From contig NZ_JALIGC010000038.1 in NCBI RefSeq assembly GCF_024764775.1, forward strand, positions 372,001-436,000: a stretch of DNA of 64,000 nucleotides, read 5' to 3'. Shown here in pieces: positions 1 to 8,419 of this stretch. Numbering within the stretch: the stretch's first letter is position 1; the number at the start of each line of letters is the position of its first letter. The stretch is from Scandinavium manionii (lineage in GTDB: Bacteria > Pseudomonadota > Gammaproteobacteria > Enterobacterales > Enterobacteriaceae). The position numbers and the translations under genes are program-made. The notes under the pieces were generated by a model, which was not told the origin of the DNA, did no database searches, and saw only the letters and a program-made list of their open reading frames with translations.

Positions 1-87
1 ATCTACCTGTAAACGTATGTTTGCCGCCCCGGCAACACCACTGACCAATAACAGACTGGCCCAACATAACTGGCGAATTTGTGGCAC
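1..87 (-). CDS. tamA: TamA N-terminus (partial), translocation and assembly module outer-membrane subunit
   Basis: The reverse strand reads from a GTG at 87 into a signal-peptide-like N-terminus (MPQIRQLCW..., hydrophobic core, then GAANIRLQVD) that matches the start of E. coli TamA. A GGGAGA ribosome-binding site precedes it. TamA is an Omp85-family outer-membrane protein that works with inner-membrane TamB in envelope biogenesis. Only about 29 codons are inside the window. It is divergent from msrA, as in E. coli, and the 212-bp gap (88-299) must carry both promoters; I could not assign them with confidence. Confidence 0.85.
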   Translation of the reverse strand, partial: MPQIRQLCWASLLLVSGVAGAANIRLQVD

Positions 88-299
88 GTTTTCTCCCAAA
101 TATCCTTGTTTCCACCCCGTCAGGAAACGCAATAGCCGATCCACGGCTTAACAAAAGTTCAACACTACCGGTTGAAAAAAAGACATCCACCTCAATATTT
201 CTTATGTTTAAATCTAGACGTATTCATCGCCTTTATTGTCATCAAAGAGAGGCGCTGTGACAACCTTAACCCCAATTTCCTTTATCCGGAGGCCAAACC

Positions 300-941
300 G
301 TGAGTTTATTCGATAAAAAACACGTTGTCGCTCAAGCGGATGCGCTGCCCGGTCGCAATACGCCGATGCCTGTCGCCGCGCTGCATGCCGTTAACGAGCA
401 TTCCATGACCAATATTCCGCAAGGGATGGAAGTCGCGCTGTTCGCCATGGGTTGCTTCTGGGGCGTTGAACGCCTGTTCTGGCAGCTGCCTGGCGTCTAC
501 AGCACCGCCGCGGGCTACAGCGGCGGTTACACACCGAACCCGACCTATCGCGAAGTGTGCTCCGGCGAAACCGGTCACGCCGAAGCGGTTCGCGTGGTCT
601 ATGACCCGTCCGTTATCAGCTATGAGCAGTTGTTACATGTGTTCTGGGAAAATCACGATCCGGCCCAGGGCATGCGTCAGGGCAACGATAAAGGCACCCA
701 GTACCGCTCGGCAATTTACCCGCTGACGCCTGAGCAAGAGAAAGCGGCCCACGCCAGTCTGGCGCGTTTCCAGGCGGCGATGAACGAGGCCAATGACTCC
801 CGAACCATTACCACTGAAATCGACACCGCTAAACCGTTCTACTACGCGGAAGACGACCACCAGCAGTACCTGCATAAAAATCCGTACGGCTACTGCGGCA
901 TCGGCGGCATTGGCGTGTGCTTACCGCCACAGCTCGCCTGA
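300..941 (+). CDS. msrA: peptide methionine-S-sulfoxide reductase MsrA
   Basis: Reduces the S-epimer of methionine sulfoxide in proteins and free methionine using thioredoxin; cytosolic oxidative-damage repair. The 213-residue product is almost identical to E. coli MsrA (212 aa). The catalytic cysteine is C52 in GCFWG, and the resolving cysteines C199 and C207 are present near the C-terminus. The start is GTG at 300, preceded by a good ribosome-binding site (CCGGAGG). It ends 3 bp before the convergent LacI-type gene, so the two 3' ends nearly touch. Confidence 0.97.
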   Translation: MSLFDKKHVVAQADALPGRNTPMPVAALHAVNEHSMTNIPQGMEVALFAMGCFWGVERLFWQLPGVYSTAAGYSGGYTPNPTYREVCSGETGHAEAVRVVYDPSVISYEQLLHVFWENHDPAQGMRQGNDKGTQYRSAIYPLTPEQEKAAHASLARFQAAMNEANDSRTITTEIDTAKPFYYAEDDHQQYLHKNPYGYCGIGGIGVCLPPQLA

Positions 942-944
942 CCG

Positions 945-2003
945 TTAGCTCTCTATCGCAACGCGGGCCGCATGCCGCGTTGCATTACTCACCGTTCCCG
1001 CATCCTGTAATTTCCCCTGTAGCAGCACATTCAGCACTGAGGCGCCCTGCCGGTTCAGCCGGTTTTGCAGTAAATGCACCGCTTCCACGCCCAGTTCGCG
1101 ACACGGCACCGTCACGCTGGTGATGGGCTTCGCCAGTTCGTTATCGAGCCGCCAGTGAAAATCAGTGGTTATCAGCGAAATATCTTCCGGCACTCGCAGG
1201 CCGTGATGCGCCAGCACGCGCTGCACGCCGGTAGTCATGCTGGTGCTGCCGGGGAAAATCACCTGTGGCCACTCTTCACGCGGGGTTTTTGCCAGCCACT
1301 GCATCAGTGCCTGCTCGGATTCCTCGGCGGTAAAGCCTTCGGTGATAATCACATCCTTTTGCGCGTTGAACGGCACGTGATAGCGGCGATAGGCCTCTTT
1401 TATGCCATCCAGCCGGGCATACAGCGTTTCACGTCGAAGGGTAGTCATGCACAGCACGCGCCGATGGCCTTGCTCGAACAGGTAACGCATGGCGCTAAAA
1501 CCAATGGCACGATGATCGGGAGAAACTGCATCAAGAATACGTTCTTTGTCGTTGGTATTAATTAATACGCAGGGTTTATTCAGGGTCTGCGCCAGCTTAA
1601 AGACGGTGGAATCATCGGTGCCGATAATAATTATCGCGTTAATATTCTTATTATTGGCTTTATCCAGGAAGACCTTAATATCCGCGTCCTGTTCTTCCAG
1701 GCCACAAAATGTCAGATACACATCATGCGGTTCAATGGCATCGGCAATCCCACGGGTCACTTCCTGATAGAAAATATCCCCACGCGCGGTAAAGGTTCTC
1801 GACGGCGCAAATACGGCAATGCCATTAATCAATAACCGCCCGCTGGCGAGTTCATCCAGCACGCCAAGCTTTCTGGCACAGCGAACAATCGCCTCCCGCG
1901 CCTGTTCGCTGGTATACGATTTTCCGCTTAGCACTCGCGAAACTGTACTGACGGAATATCCCGTTGCCGCCGCAATTTGGTCCATTTTCAGCTTGCCGGA
2001 CAT
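945..2003 (-). CDS. LacI-family transcriptional regulator of the adjacent oxidoreductase operon
   Basis: 352 residues with a LacI-type helix-turn-helix at residues 7-28 (MDQIAAATGYSVSTVSRVLSG) followed by a periplasmic-binding-protein-like sensor domain of about 290 residues. It is transcribed divergently from the four Gfo/Idh/MocA genes and the symporter, so it most likely represses that operon and responds to its substrate (inference from position). A perfect inverted repeat lies 24-45 bp upstream of its start, which would also allow autoregulation. It is absent from the same place in E. coli K-12, where msrA and ytfL (paeA) are close together. The specific inducer cannot be told from sequence. 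Confidence 0.85.
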   Translation of the reverse strand: MSGKLKMDQIAAATGYSVSTVSRVLSGKSYTSEQAREAIVRCARKLGVLDELASGRLLINGIAVFAPSRTFTARGDIFYQEVTRGIADAIEPHDVYLTFCGLEEQDADIKVFLDKANNKNINAIIIIGTDDSTVFKLAQTLNKPCVLINTNDKERILDAVSPDHRAIGFSAMRYLFEQGHRRVLCMTTLRRETLYARLDGIKEAYRRYHVPFNAQKDVIITEGFTAEESEQALMQWLAKTPREEWPQVIFPGSTSMTTGVQRVLAHHGLRVPEDISLITTDFHWRLDNELAKPITSVTVPCRELGVEAVHLLQNRLNRQGASVLNVLLQGKLQDAGTVSNATRHAARVAIES

Positions 2004-2026
2004 TATGTGACCTCGCTCGCAATCAA

Positions 2027-2048
2027 TATCTGCAAATTTTTGCAGATA
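2027..2048. promoter_or_regulatory. putative LacI-family operator (perfect 10-2-10 inverted repeat)
   Basis: The arms TATCTGCAAA and TTTGCAGATA are perfectly complementary and separated by 2 bp. The site lies between the LacI-type gene and the divergent oxidoreductase operon. Size, symmetry and place fit a LacI-family operator controlling both directions; binding itself is inferred. Confidence 0.6.
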
Positions 2049-2104
2049 CAGTCAACTGATTTTAAAACAGAATTTCCCATTGCAGGGAAAATTGATAATT
2101 AGCC

Positions 2105-2120
2105 TGCGAGCATTCTCACA
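2105..2120 (+). promoter_or_regulatory. putative CRP site upstream of the oxidoreductase operon
   Basis: TGCGA-N6-TCACA matches the CRP core TGTGA-N6-TCACA with one mismatch. Its centre is about 81 bp upstream of the first ATG of the operon. This fits catabolite control of a sugar-use operon. The -10 element downstream is not clear enough to fix the start of transcription. Confidence 0.5.
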
Positions 2121-2193
2121 AATTCCTTTTGTCTGTCCGTATCCCCTTACCTATTTTCGCTTTATCAGCCATCAACTCTGAATAAGGTATGAC

Positions 2194-3348
2194 ATGGAAA
2201 GCGTAAGATTCGGCATTATTGGTGTGGGTAATATCGGCACAGTTCACGCCCGCTATTTGCTGGCAGGCACGGTGAAAGACGCGCAACTGACCGCGGTGTG
2301 CGATATTGACGAGAAAAAGCACGACGCCATCCGTCAAATTGTGGGTGAGAAGGTCGACATCTTCAGCAACGCCCATGACATGCTGCGCAGTGGGCTTATC
2401 GACGCGGTGATCGTCGCCACGCCGCATTACGATCACCCGAGCCTCTCGATCCTGGCGATGCAAAACGGCATTCATACGCTGTGCGAAAAACCCGCCGGGG
2501 TTTACACCGCGCAGGTTCAGGAGATGAACGCCTGCGCCCGCGAGTGCGATGTGGTGTTCGGCATCATGTACAACCAGCGCCCTAACCCGCTGTATCAGAA
2601 GGTCAAAGACCTGATCGACCGCGGCGAACTTGGCGACATCCGCCGCTCTAACTGGATTATCACCAACTGGTATCGCTCGCAGAGCTACTACAACTCTGGA
2701 GGCTGGCGCGCCACATGGAAAGGTGAAGGTGGCGGCGTGCTGCTCAATCAGGACCCACATCAGCTCGATCTCTGGCAGTGGCTGGTCGGTATGCCGGTAC
2801 GACTGCGCGCCTTCTGCCAGTTCGGCAAGCACCGTCAGATTGAGGTGGAAGACGAAGTCACCGCCTACGCCGAATATGCCAATGGCGCGACCGGCGTGTT
2901 CATTACCACCGTGGCGGAAACACCGGGCACCAACCGCCTGGAAATCGCAGGTACCCGGGGCAAAATTGTTGTCGAAGAGGGCAGGCTGCGTTTCTGGCGA
3001 CTGCGCGAATCTGAAGACGCCTTCAATGCGCGCTGGCAAAACGGCTTTGGCGAGCCGGAGTGCTGGGAAGTCATCCTCCCCGTCGCCGCCGAATGCAGCG
3101 AACATCACGTGATAACCGCCAATTTCTGTGCCGCCATTCTGCGCGGCGAACCCCTTATCGCTCCGGGCCTCGAAGGCATTCGCGGCCTGACCCTTTCCAA
3201 CGCCATGCACCTTTCCACGTGGACCGACAGCTGGGTCGATTTACCGTTTGATGAGCAGCGCTTCAAGCAACTGCTCGATGAACGCATCGCCGCCTCGGTG
3301 GAAAAACAGGTCGAGAGCCGCACCCTCGACGCATCCGGAACCTGGTAA
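2194..3348 (+). CDS. Gfo/Idh/MocA-family oxidoreductase (paralogue 1)
   Basis: 384 residues. The N-terminal Rossmann fold begins with GVGNIG (about residues 10-15), and the family motif EKP is at 98-100, whose lysine is usually catalytic. The C-terminal alpha/beta domain carries GGGVLLNQDPHQLD, with the family's conserved histidine. Members oxidise or reduce sugars, inositols and their derivatives with NAD(P). The start at 2194 follows AAGG. It is the first gene of a five-gene operon, 12 bp upstream of paralogue 2. The substrate is not predictable; a sugar or glycoside is likely given the symporter at the operon's end. Confidence 0.85.
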   Translation: MESVRFGIIGVGNIGTVHARYLLAGTVKDAQLTAVCDIDEKKHDAIRQIVGEKVDIFSNAHDMLRSGLIDAVIVATPHYDHPSLSILAMQNGIHTLCEKPAGVYTAQVQEMNACARECDVVFGIMYNQRPNPLYQKVKDLIDRGELGDIRRSNWIITNWYRSQSYYNSGGWRATWKGEGGGVLLNQDPHQLDLWQWLVGMPVRLRAFCQFGKHRQIEVEDEVTAYAEYANGATGVFITTVAETPGTNRLEIAGTRGKIVVEEGRLRFWRLRESEDAFNARWQNGFGEPECWEVILPVAAECSEHHVITANFCAAILRGEPLIAPGLEGIRGLTLSNAMHLSTWTDSWVDLPFDEQRFKQLLDERIAASVEKQVESRTLDASGTW

Positions 3349-3360
3349 GTAGGAGCCAAC

Positions 3361-4542
3361 ATGTTACGTGTCGCAATTGTCGGAACAGGGAACATTTCGC
3401 ACAACCACATTCAGGGCTATCTGGAAATGGGCGCGCGCTGCCAAATTGTCGCGCTGGTCGATATCTACCCGGAAAAAGCACAGGAGAAAAAAACGCGCTA
3501 CGGCTTGCAGGACGCCCGGGTTTACAGCAGCCATCAGCAGATGCTCGATGACGAACCGGACGTTGATATCGTGGATGTCTGCACCCCGCCGTACGTTCAC
3601 GCGGAAATCAGCATCGACGCGCTGCACGCGGGGAAACACGTGCTGTGCGAAAAACCCATGGCCGCATCGCTGGAAGAGTGCGACGCGATGATTGCCGCCC
3701 AGCAGGCAAGCGGTAAAACGCTGTCGATTATCGCCCAGAACCGCTTTACCGACGCCTTCTGGCGCCTGAAAGCGGCGGTGGACTCCGGCCTTGCGGGGAA
3801 AATCTGCCACGCACAGGTCGATTCCTTCTGGTGGCGCGGCCATTGCTATTACGATTTGTGGTGGCGCGGCACCTGGGAAAAAGAAGGCGGCGGCTGCACG
3901 CTGAACCACGCCGTACACCACATCGACGCCATTCAGTGGATGCTCGGCTTCCCAAGCGAAGTGGTGGCAATGATGAGCAACGTCGCCCACGACAATGCCG
4001 AAGTGGAGGACCTGAGCGCCGCCATTTTCAAATACCCTTCCGGCGCGCTGACCCAGCTTACTGCCTCGGTGGTGCATCACGGCGAAGATCAGAAAATGGT
4101 GATTCAGGGTGAAAAAGCGCGAATCTCCGCGCCATGGGACGTTTTCGCCAGTCAGTCAGCAGACAACGGTTTCCCACAAGAGACCCATAACACGGCGCTG
4201 GAAGACCAGCTCGCCACGCTGTTTCAGACGACGCCAAGGCTACGGTGGACGTTGCACACCGGGCAAATAGACAACGTCCTCACCGCACTTGAACAGCAGA
4301 CGTCGCCGTTAGTGGACGGCGTGCAGGGCAAGCGTTCGCTGGAAATCATCACCGCCATTTATAAATCAGCGATTACCCGCACGGTGGTGACGCTGCCAAT
4401 TACGCCTGACGACGTCTTTTATCGGACCGGCGGCCTGACCGCGCGCGCGCCACATTTTTATGAAAAATCCGCCTCAGTCGCCAACTTCAGCGAAGTGGGC
4501 GCCATCCCGCTCGGCAAAAATTTCGATACAGGAGCAGCATGA
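3361..4542 (+). CDS. Gfo/Idh/MocA-family oxidoreductase (paralogue 2)
   Basis: 393 residues. It has the nucleotide-binding motif GTGNIS near the N-terminus, LCEKPMAAS with the EKP motif, and EGGGCTLNHAVHHIDAIQWM as the C-terminal domain signature. A GGAG ribosome-binding site precedes the ATG at 3361. It overlaps the next gene by 4 bp (ATGA), indicating translational coupling. The product is longer than typical family members, with a C-terminal extension of about 40 residues rich in charged and aromatic residues. Function inferred only at family level: NAD(P)-dependent oxidoreduction of a polyol, sugar or glycoside. Confidence 0.85.
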   Translation: MLRVAIVGTGNISHNHIQGYLEMGARCQIVALVDIYPEKAQEKKTRYGLQDARVYSSHQQMLDDEPDVDIVDVCTPPYVHAEISIDALHAGKHVLCEKPMAASLEECDAMIAAQQASGKTLSIIAQNRFTDAFWRLKAAVDSGLAGKICHAQVDSFWWRGHCYYDLWWRGTWEKEGGGCTLNHAVHHIDAIQWMLGFPSEVVAMMSNVAHDNAEVEDLSAAIFKYPSGALTQLTASVVHHGEDQKMVIQGEKARISAPWDVFASQSADNGFPQETHNTALEDQLATLFQTTPRLRWTLHTGQIDNVLTALEQQTSPLVDGVQGKRSLEIITAIYKSAITRTVVTLPITPDDVFYRTGGLTARAPHFYEKSASVANFSEVGAIPLGKNFDTGAA

Positions 4543-5609
4543 TGAACAAGAACGACGGTATGAATTACGCCCCGACCGGCAAACCTCAGCCGGTGGTGAA
4601 GCCTGGCGAGTTTGTTTTTGCCGCCGCCGCCCTCGATCACGGGCATATCTACGGCATGTGCAACGGGCTGGTTGAAGCCGGAGCGCAGCTGAAATGGGTG
4701 TGGGATCCGGACCCGGCGAAAGTCGATAAGTTTGTGCAGCAGTATCCGCAGGCCCAGGTTGCCACCTCGCTGGAAACGTTGCTTAACGACCCACAGGTGC
4801 AGCTTATCGCAGGCGCGGGCGTGCCGTCTGAACGTTGCGCACTGGGGCTGAAAGTGATGGCGGCTGGCAAGGATTACTTCGTCGATAAAGCGCCGTTGAC
4901 CACCCTGGAACAGCTGGAAGATGCCAAAGCAATGGTGGCGAAAACCGGGCGTAAATACGCGGTTTACTACAGCGAACGCCTGCACGTGGAAAGCGCAGTC
5001 TTCGCCGGGCAACTGGTGAAACAGGGCGCGATTGGTCAGGTCATTCAGACGCTTGGCACCGGGCCACACCGCGAAGGCGAAGGCCGCCCGGACTGGTTTT
5101 ACGAGCGGCGCTACTTCGGCGGCATTCTGTGCGACATCGGCAGCCATCAGATTGAGCAATTCCTGTTTTACACCGGCAATGAAGAGGCGCACATCGTCGC
5201 CAGCCAGGTGCGCAACGTCACGCATCCACAGTATCCGCAATTCGAAGATTTCGGCGATGCAATGCTGGCCGGGGCTAACGGCGCAACGGGCTATTTCCGC
5301 TGCGACTGGTTCACGCCAGCAGGCTTGCCAACCTGGGGTGACGGCCGCCTGACGCTGCTCGGCACCGAAGGTTATATCGAAATCCGCAAATACATTGACC
5401 TGACGCGCGGCGAACAGGACGTGGTGTATCTGGTGAATAAAGACGGCGAGCATCGCTATCCGGTGGCGGGCCAGGTAGGTTTCCCTTATTTCGGCGAGCT
5501 GATTAAGGATTGCCTGAACCGCACCGAAAACGCCATGAGCCAGGCGCACGCCTTTAAGGCCGCCGAGCTGTGCGTGAAGGCGCAAATGCTGGCCAACGCC
5601 GGACGATGA
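4539..5609 (+). CDS. divergent Gfo/Idh/MocA-like protein (paralogue 3) lacking the usual glycine motif
   Basis: 356 residues. The C-terminal half is typical of the family (FGGILCDIGSHQIEQFL). Where the Rossmann GxGxxG would be expected, the sequence reads AAALDHGHIYGM, and the EKP motif is replaced by VDKAPLTT. It also has an N-terminal extension of about 25 residues before the first strand. It may bind nucleotide differently, act on a bound intermediate without redox cycling, or be a partner subunit of a neighbour; these are inferences. The start codon overlaps the stop of paralogue 2, and a GGAG precedes it. The next gene starts 10 bp downstream. Confidence 0.75.
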   Translation: MMNKNDGMNYAPTGKPQPVVKPGEFVFAAAALDHGHIYGMCNGLVEAGAQLKWVWDPDPAKVDKFVQQYPQAQVATSLETLLNDPQVQLIAGAGVPSERCALGLKVMAAGKDYFVDKAPLTTLEQLEDAKAMVAKTGRKYAVYYSERLHVESAVFAGQLVKQGAIGQVIQTLGTGPHREGEGRPDWFYERRYFGGILCDIGSHQIEQFLFYTGNEEAHIVASQVRNVTHPQYPQFEDFGDAMLAGANGATGYFRCDWFTPAGLPTWGDGRLTLLGTEGYIEIRKYIDLTRGEQDVVYLVNKDGEHRYPVAGQVGFPYFGELIKDCLNRTENAMSQAHAFKAAELCVKAQMLANAGR

Positions 5610-5619
5610 GGAGGCTGCG

Positions 5620-6642
5620 ATGAAAACGCTGAATGCCGCCATTATCGGTTGCGGAGCCATTCACACCTGCCACGTTGAAGCACTACGCCAGACGCCTGGC
5701 GTGGCATTGCGGGCGGTGGTGGACGTCGACAAAGACAAAGGACTGGCGCTGTCCGCCGGGTATGGCTGCCATTTTTATCAGGACTACCGGGAGATGCTCT
5801 GTGATGTGGCCATCGACGCGGTGCACATCTGCACGCCGCATTACCTCCATAAACCGATGATTCTCGCCGCGTTGGCGGCAGGAAAACAGGTGTTCTGCGA
5901 GAAGCCGGTGGCGATGAACATGGCCGAAGTGACGGAAATACGGGAAGCAGAAATACAGGCTTCGGGGCAGCTCGGTGTCTGTTATCAAAATCGCCTGAAC
6001 CCCACCAGCCTGGCGCTGCGTCAGCTGCTGGAGGAAAACACTATCGGGCGCGTGCTCAGTATCAACGCCTTCCTCACCTGGTCGCGTACTGAACCGTATT
6101 ACGCCCACAGCGCGTGGCGCGGGCATTACGCCACCGAGGGCGGCAGCCTGCTGATCAATCAGGCCATTCACACCCTGGACTTGATGCAGTGGCTGGGCGG
6201 CGGCGTGACGCGCCTGAAAGCCGTGGTGGACTGCGCGCGGCTCGCCGACACCATCGACACCGAAGACACCGCCATGGCTACGCTCGATTTTACCGGCGGC
6301 GCGCGCGGGCTATTTTTCGCCAGCAACAATCACACCCAGGACGCGCCGTTGCAGCTGGATATCCACGGCGAAAACGGCGAGTTGCAGCTGCGCAATAACA
6401 CGCTGTGGCACGTCGACGACGGCAAACGAGTGGAGATTGCCAGCGACGAAGCACCCTACGGCCACAGTAAACGCTACTGGGGAAACGGCCATATCAACGC
6501 CATTCGCCAGTTTTATGACGCCGTGCGCAGTGACAGTCACAGCGGCGTTACCGGCCTCAACGACGCGGCGAAATCGCTGCATCTGGTTGAGGCAATTTAT
6601 CGTTCGTCACAATTACGACAATGGGTCACGTTGCCCGAATAA
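5620..6642 (+). CDS. Gfo/Idh/MocA-family oxidoreductase (paralogue 4)
   Basis: 340 residues, the shortest and most canonical of the four. GCGAIH serves as the nucleotide-binding loop, CEKPVAMN contains the EKP motif, and GGSLLINQAIHTLDLMQWL gives the C-terminal signature. A strong GAGGAGG ribosome-binding site precedes the ATG. It is followed after 85 bp by the symporter gene; that gap holds an imperfect hairpin around 6669-6694 that could separate expression of enzymes and transporter. Substrate unknown. Confidence 0.85.
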   Translation: MKTLNAAIIGCGAIHTCHVEALRQTPGVALRAVVDVDKDKGLALSAGYGCHFYQDYREMLCDVAIDAVHICTPHYLHKPMILAALAAGKQVFCEKPVAMNMAEVTEIREAEIQASGQLGVCYQNRLNPTSLALRQLLEENTIGRVLSINAFLTWSRTEPYYAHSAWRGHYATEGGSLLINQAIHTLDLMQWLGGGVTRLKAVVDCARLADTIDTEDTAMATLDFTGGARGLFFASNNHTQDAPLQLDIHGENGELQLRNNTLWHVDDGKRVEIASDEAPYGHSKRYWGNGHINAIRQFYDAVRSDSHSGVTGLNDAAKSLHLVEAIYRSSQLRQWVTLPE

Positions 6643-6727
6643 CAATGCACTTGAGGCTGTAATAAGATGCGGCACGCACTGATGAGGCGTGTGCCATAAC
6701 CAAACAAATCAGCACGAGAATAATAAT

Positions 6728-8272
6728 ATGGCTAAACCTACTGAACGCAGAGTGGGCTACGGCGTGGCAATTGGCTACGGCGTAACCGATCTTTTTGGCG
6801 GGGGTGCTTTTGCCGTAATCGGCACCTGGTTACTCTTTTTTTACACCACCTATTGTGGCCTGTCGGTTTTAGAGGCGGGCTCTATCTTCGCGATTGCCCG
6901 CGTTATCGACGCCATTTTAAGCCCGGTCATGGGCTACGTGACGGATAACTTTGGCGATACATGGCTGGGCCGTAAATTCGGTCGCCGCCGCTTTTTCCTG
7001 TTGTTAAGCGCCCCGCTGATGTTCCTGTATGCGCTGGTCTGGCTCACCGACATGAGCTACTGGTATTACCTCGGCACTTATCTTTCCATCGAGTTGCTTT
7101 CAGCGATGGTCCTGGTTCCGTGGGAAACGCTGGCCGCTGAAATGACCAACCGCTTCAGCGAACGTACCCGGCTTTCCGGCGTGCGCATGATGTGCTCCCA
7201 GTTTGGCGGCTTTCTGGCGGTTTCCATCCCCGGCGTGATTATGCAGTTTACCGGTAAGGACAACTCGTTTACCTACACCCTGACCGGCAGCATCTTTGCC
7301 CTGATCTTCTGTATTGCGGTCTTTACCACTTGGGCCTGTACCTGGGAAGCCAAAGATGTGCGCGAAGAGTATGAGTTTAAGCCCGAGAATAACCGGCAAT
7401 CAGGGTTGTTCAATCACCTGAAATATCTGGTTATCGACCTTTTTTCATCGTTCAAAATCAAAGCCTTTCGCCAGCACATTATGATTTACATCTGCTCGTT
7501 CACCGCGATGGATGTCTTCGGGTCGGTCTTCACCTATTACGTCGTGTACGCACTAGGCCGCGATGCCGGGGCGGTATCGGGCCTGCTGACTATCGCTGCC
7601 TTTGTGTCTGTGCCGGGCACCTTCGGCTTTATGATGCTGATGAATAAGCTCAACATGACGCCATCCGGCGCGCTGCGACTCGCCTACAGCTGTATTTTCG
7701 CGGTGCTGGCGTTCTTGTTTGTGGTGTATATCAACGATCTCCAGGTGCCAACGTTGCTGTTCTCCGCCGTGTTTGTGGTACTCGGCGCGGCCCGTGCGGG
7801 GCTGTATTACATTCCATGGAACATTTACAGCTTCATTCCCGATGTGGATGAGATAGTCACTCGCCAGCGTCGCGAAGGTATTTTCGCTGGCGTGATGGTG
7901 CTGACCCGCAAAAGTACGGTGGCGCTGGCCATTATGCTTATCGGGATTGTGTTGCAGGAAAGCGGCTTTGTGAAAGGCGGCGGCGCTCAGCCGGAAAGCG
8001 CCCTGCACGCGATTATTGGGCTGATGATTTTCGCCACCTCCGGGCTGTTGGCGATAAGCTTCTGGATGACTTTCAAATTCAAACTCACCCAGGCATCGCA
8101 CAGAACGCTGATAAAAGAGATAGCCCGTCGCAAACTTGGCGGCGCTTGCGAGGATTGCGATGAAGAGACACGCCAGGTCATTAAAGATTTGACCGGTCGG
8201 GCCTACAACGAAGTGTGGGACGCTACGCCGGATAAAAGCAAAAACGGTGCCGCTTTCGTGCCTGGAAGTTAA
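6728..8272 (+). CDS. GPH/MFS-family sugar:cation symporter
   Basis: 514 residues with about 12 hydrophobic membrane segments. The N-terminus (GYGVAIGYGVTDLFGGGAF) and the loop after segment 2 (DAILSPVMGYVTDNF...GRKFGRRRFF) are typical of the glycoside-pentoside-hexuronide symporters such as MelB and YicJ. The ATG at 6728 is preferred over an upstream one because a GAG-containing site precedes it and the protein then begins with the short polar segment expected. As last gene of the oxidoreductase operon it probably imports the operon's substrate across the inner membrane (inference). The C-terminal tail is hydrophilic, about 60 residues, with a CEDCDEE motif. Confidence 0.85.
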   Translation: MAKPTERRVGYGVAIGYGVTDLFGGGAFAVIGTWLLFFYTTYCGLSVLEAGSIFAIARVIDAILSPVMGYVTDNFGDTWLGRKFGRRRFFLLLSAPLMFLYALVWLTDMSYWYYLGTYLSIELLSAMVLVPWETLAAEMTNRFSERTRLSGVRMMCSQFGGFLAVSIPGVIMQFTGKDNSFTYTLTGSIFALIFCIAVFTTWACTWEAKDVREEYEFKPENNRQSGLFNHLKYLVIDLFSSFKIKAFRQHIMIYICSFTAMDVFGSVFTYYVVYALGRDAGAVSGLLTIAAFVSVPGTFGFMMLMNKLNMTPSGALRLAYSCIFAVLAFLFVVYINDLQVPTLLFSAVFVVLGAARAGLYYIPWNIYSFIPDVDEIVTRQRREGIFAGVMVLTRKSTVALAIMLIGIVLQESGFVKGGGAQPESALHAIIGLMIFATSGLLAISFWMTFKFKLTQASHRTLIKEIARRKLGGACEDCDEETRQVIKDLTGRAYNEVWDATPDKSKNGAAFVPGS

Positions 8273-8300
8273 CCTCTGGCGAATTTACAGTCCCTTACGC

Positions 8301-8306
8301 TATACT
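8301..8306 (+). promoter_or_regulatory. putative -10 element (TATACT) upstream of paeA
   Basis: TATACT is a strong -10 hexamer, but no good -35 is visible at 16-18 bp spacing. It would start transcripts about 105 bp upstream of paeA, immediately before the hairpin at 8320-8348. Confidence 0.35.
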
Positions 8307-8319
8307 ATCCCCGATATTG

Positions 8320-8348
8320 CCGGTCCAGAGCCTTCGGACCGGTTTTTT
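8320..8348 (+). terminator. rho-independent terminator between the symporter gene and paeA
   Basis: CCGGTCC and GGACCGG form a 7-bp GC-rich stem followed by six T. It can end the oxidoreductase-symporter operon. Because a TATACT hexamer lies just upstream, it could also act as a leader terminator for paeA. Confidence 0.75.
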
Positions 8349-8419
8349 AAGCGTTCATCCAATTCAATCAACGACTCAACCATCCTTCCGAGGTTCTGAC
8401 CTTAACGGTTAGAAAAACT

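Noticed and set aside
2116..3210. 364-codon open frame on the reverse strand
   Set aside because: Antisense to the first Gfo/Idh/MocA gene, which has clear motifs and a good start.
4458..5660. 400-codon open frame on the reverse strand across paralogue 3 and its flanks
   Set aside because: Antisense shadow of GC-rich coding sequence; no recognisable domain and no ribosome-binding site.
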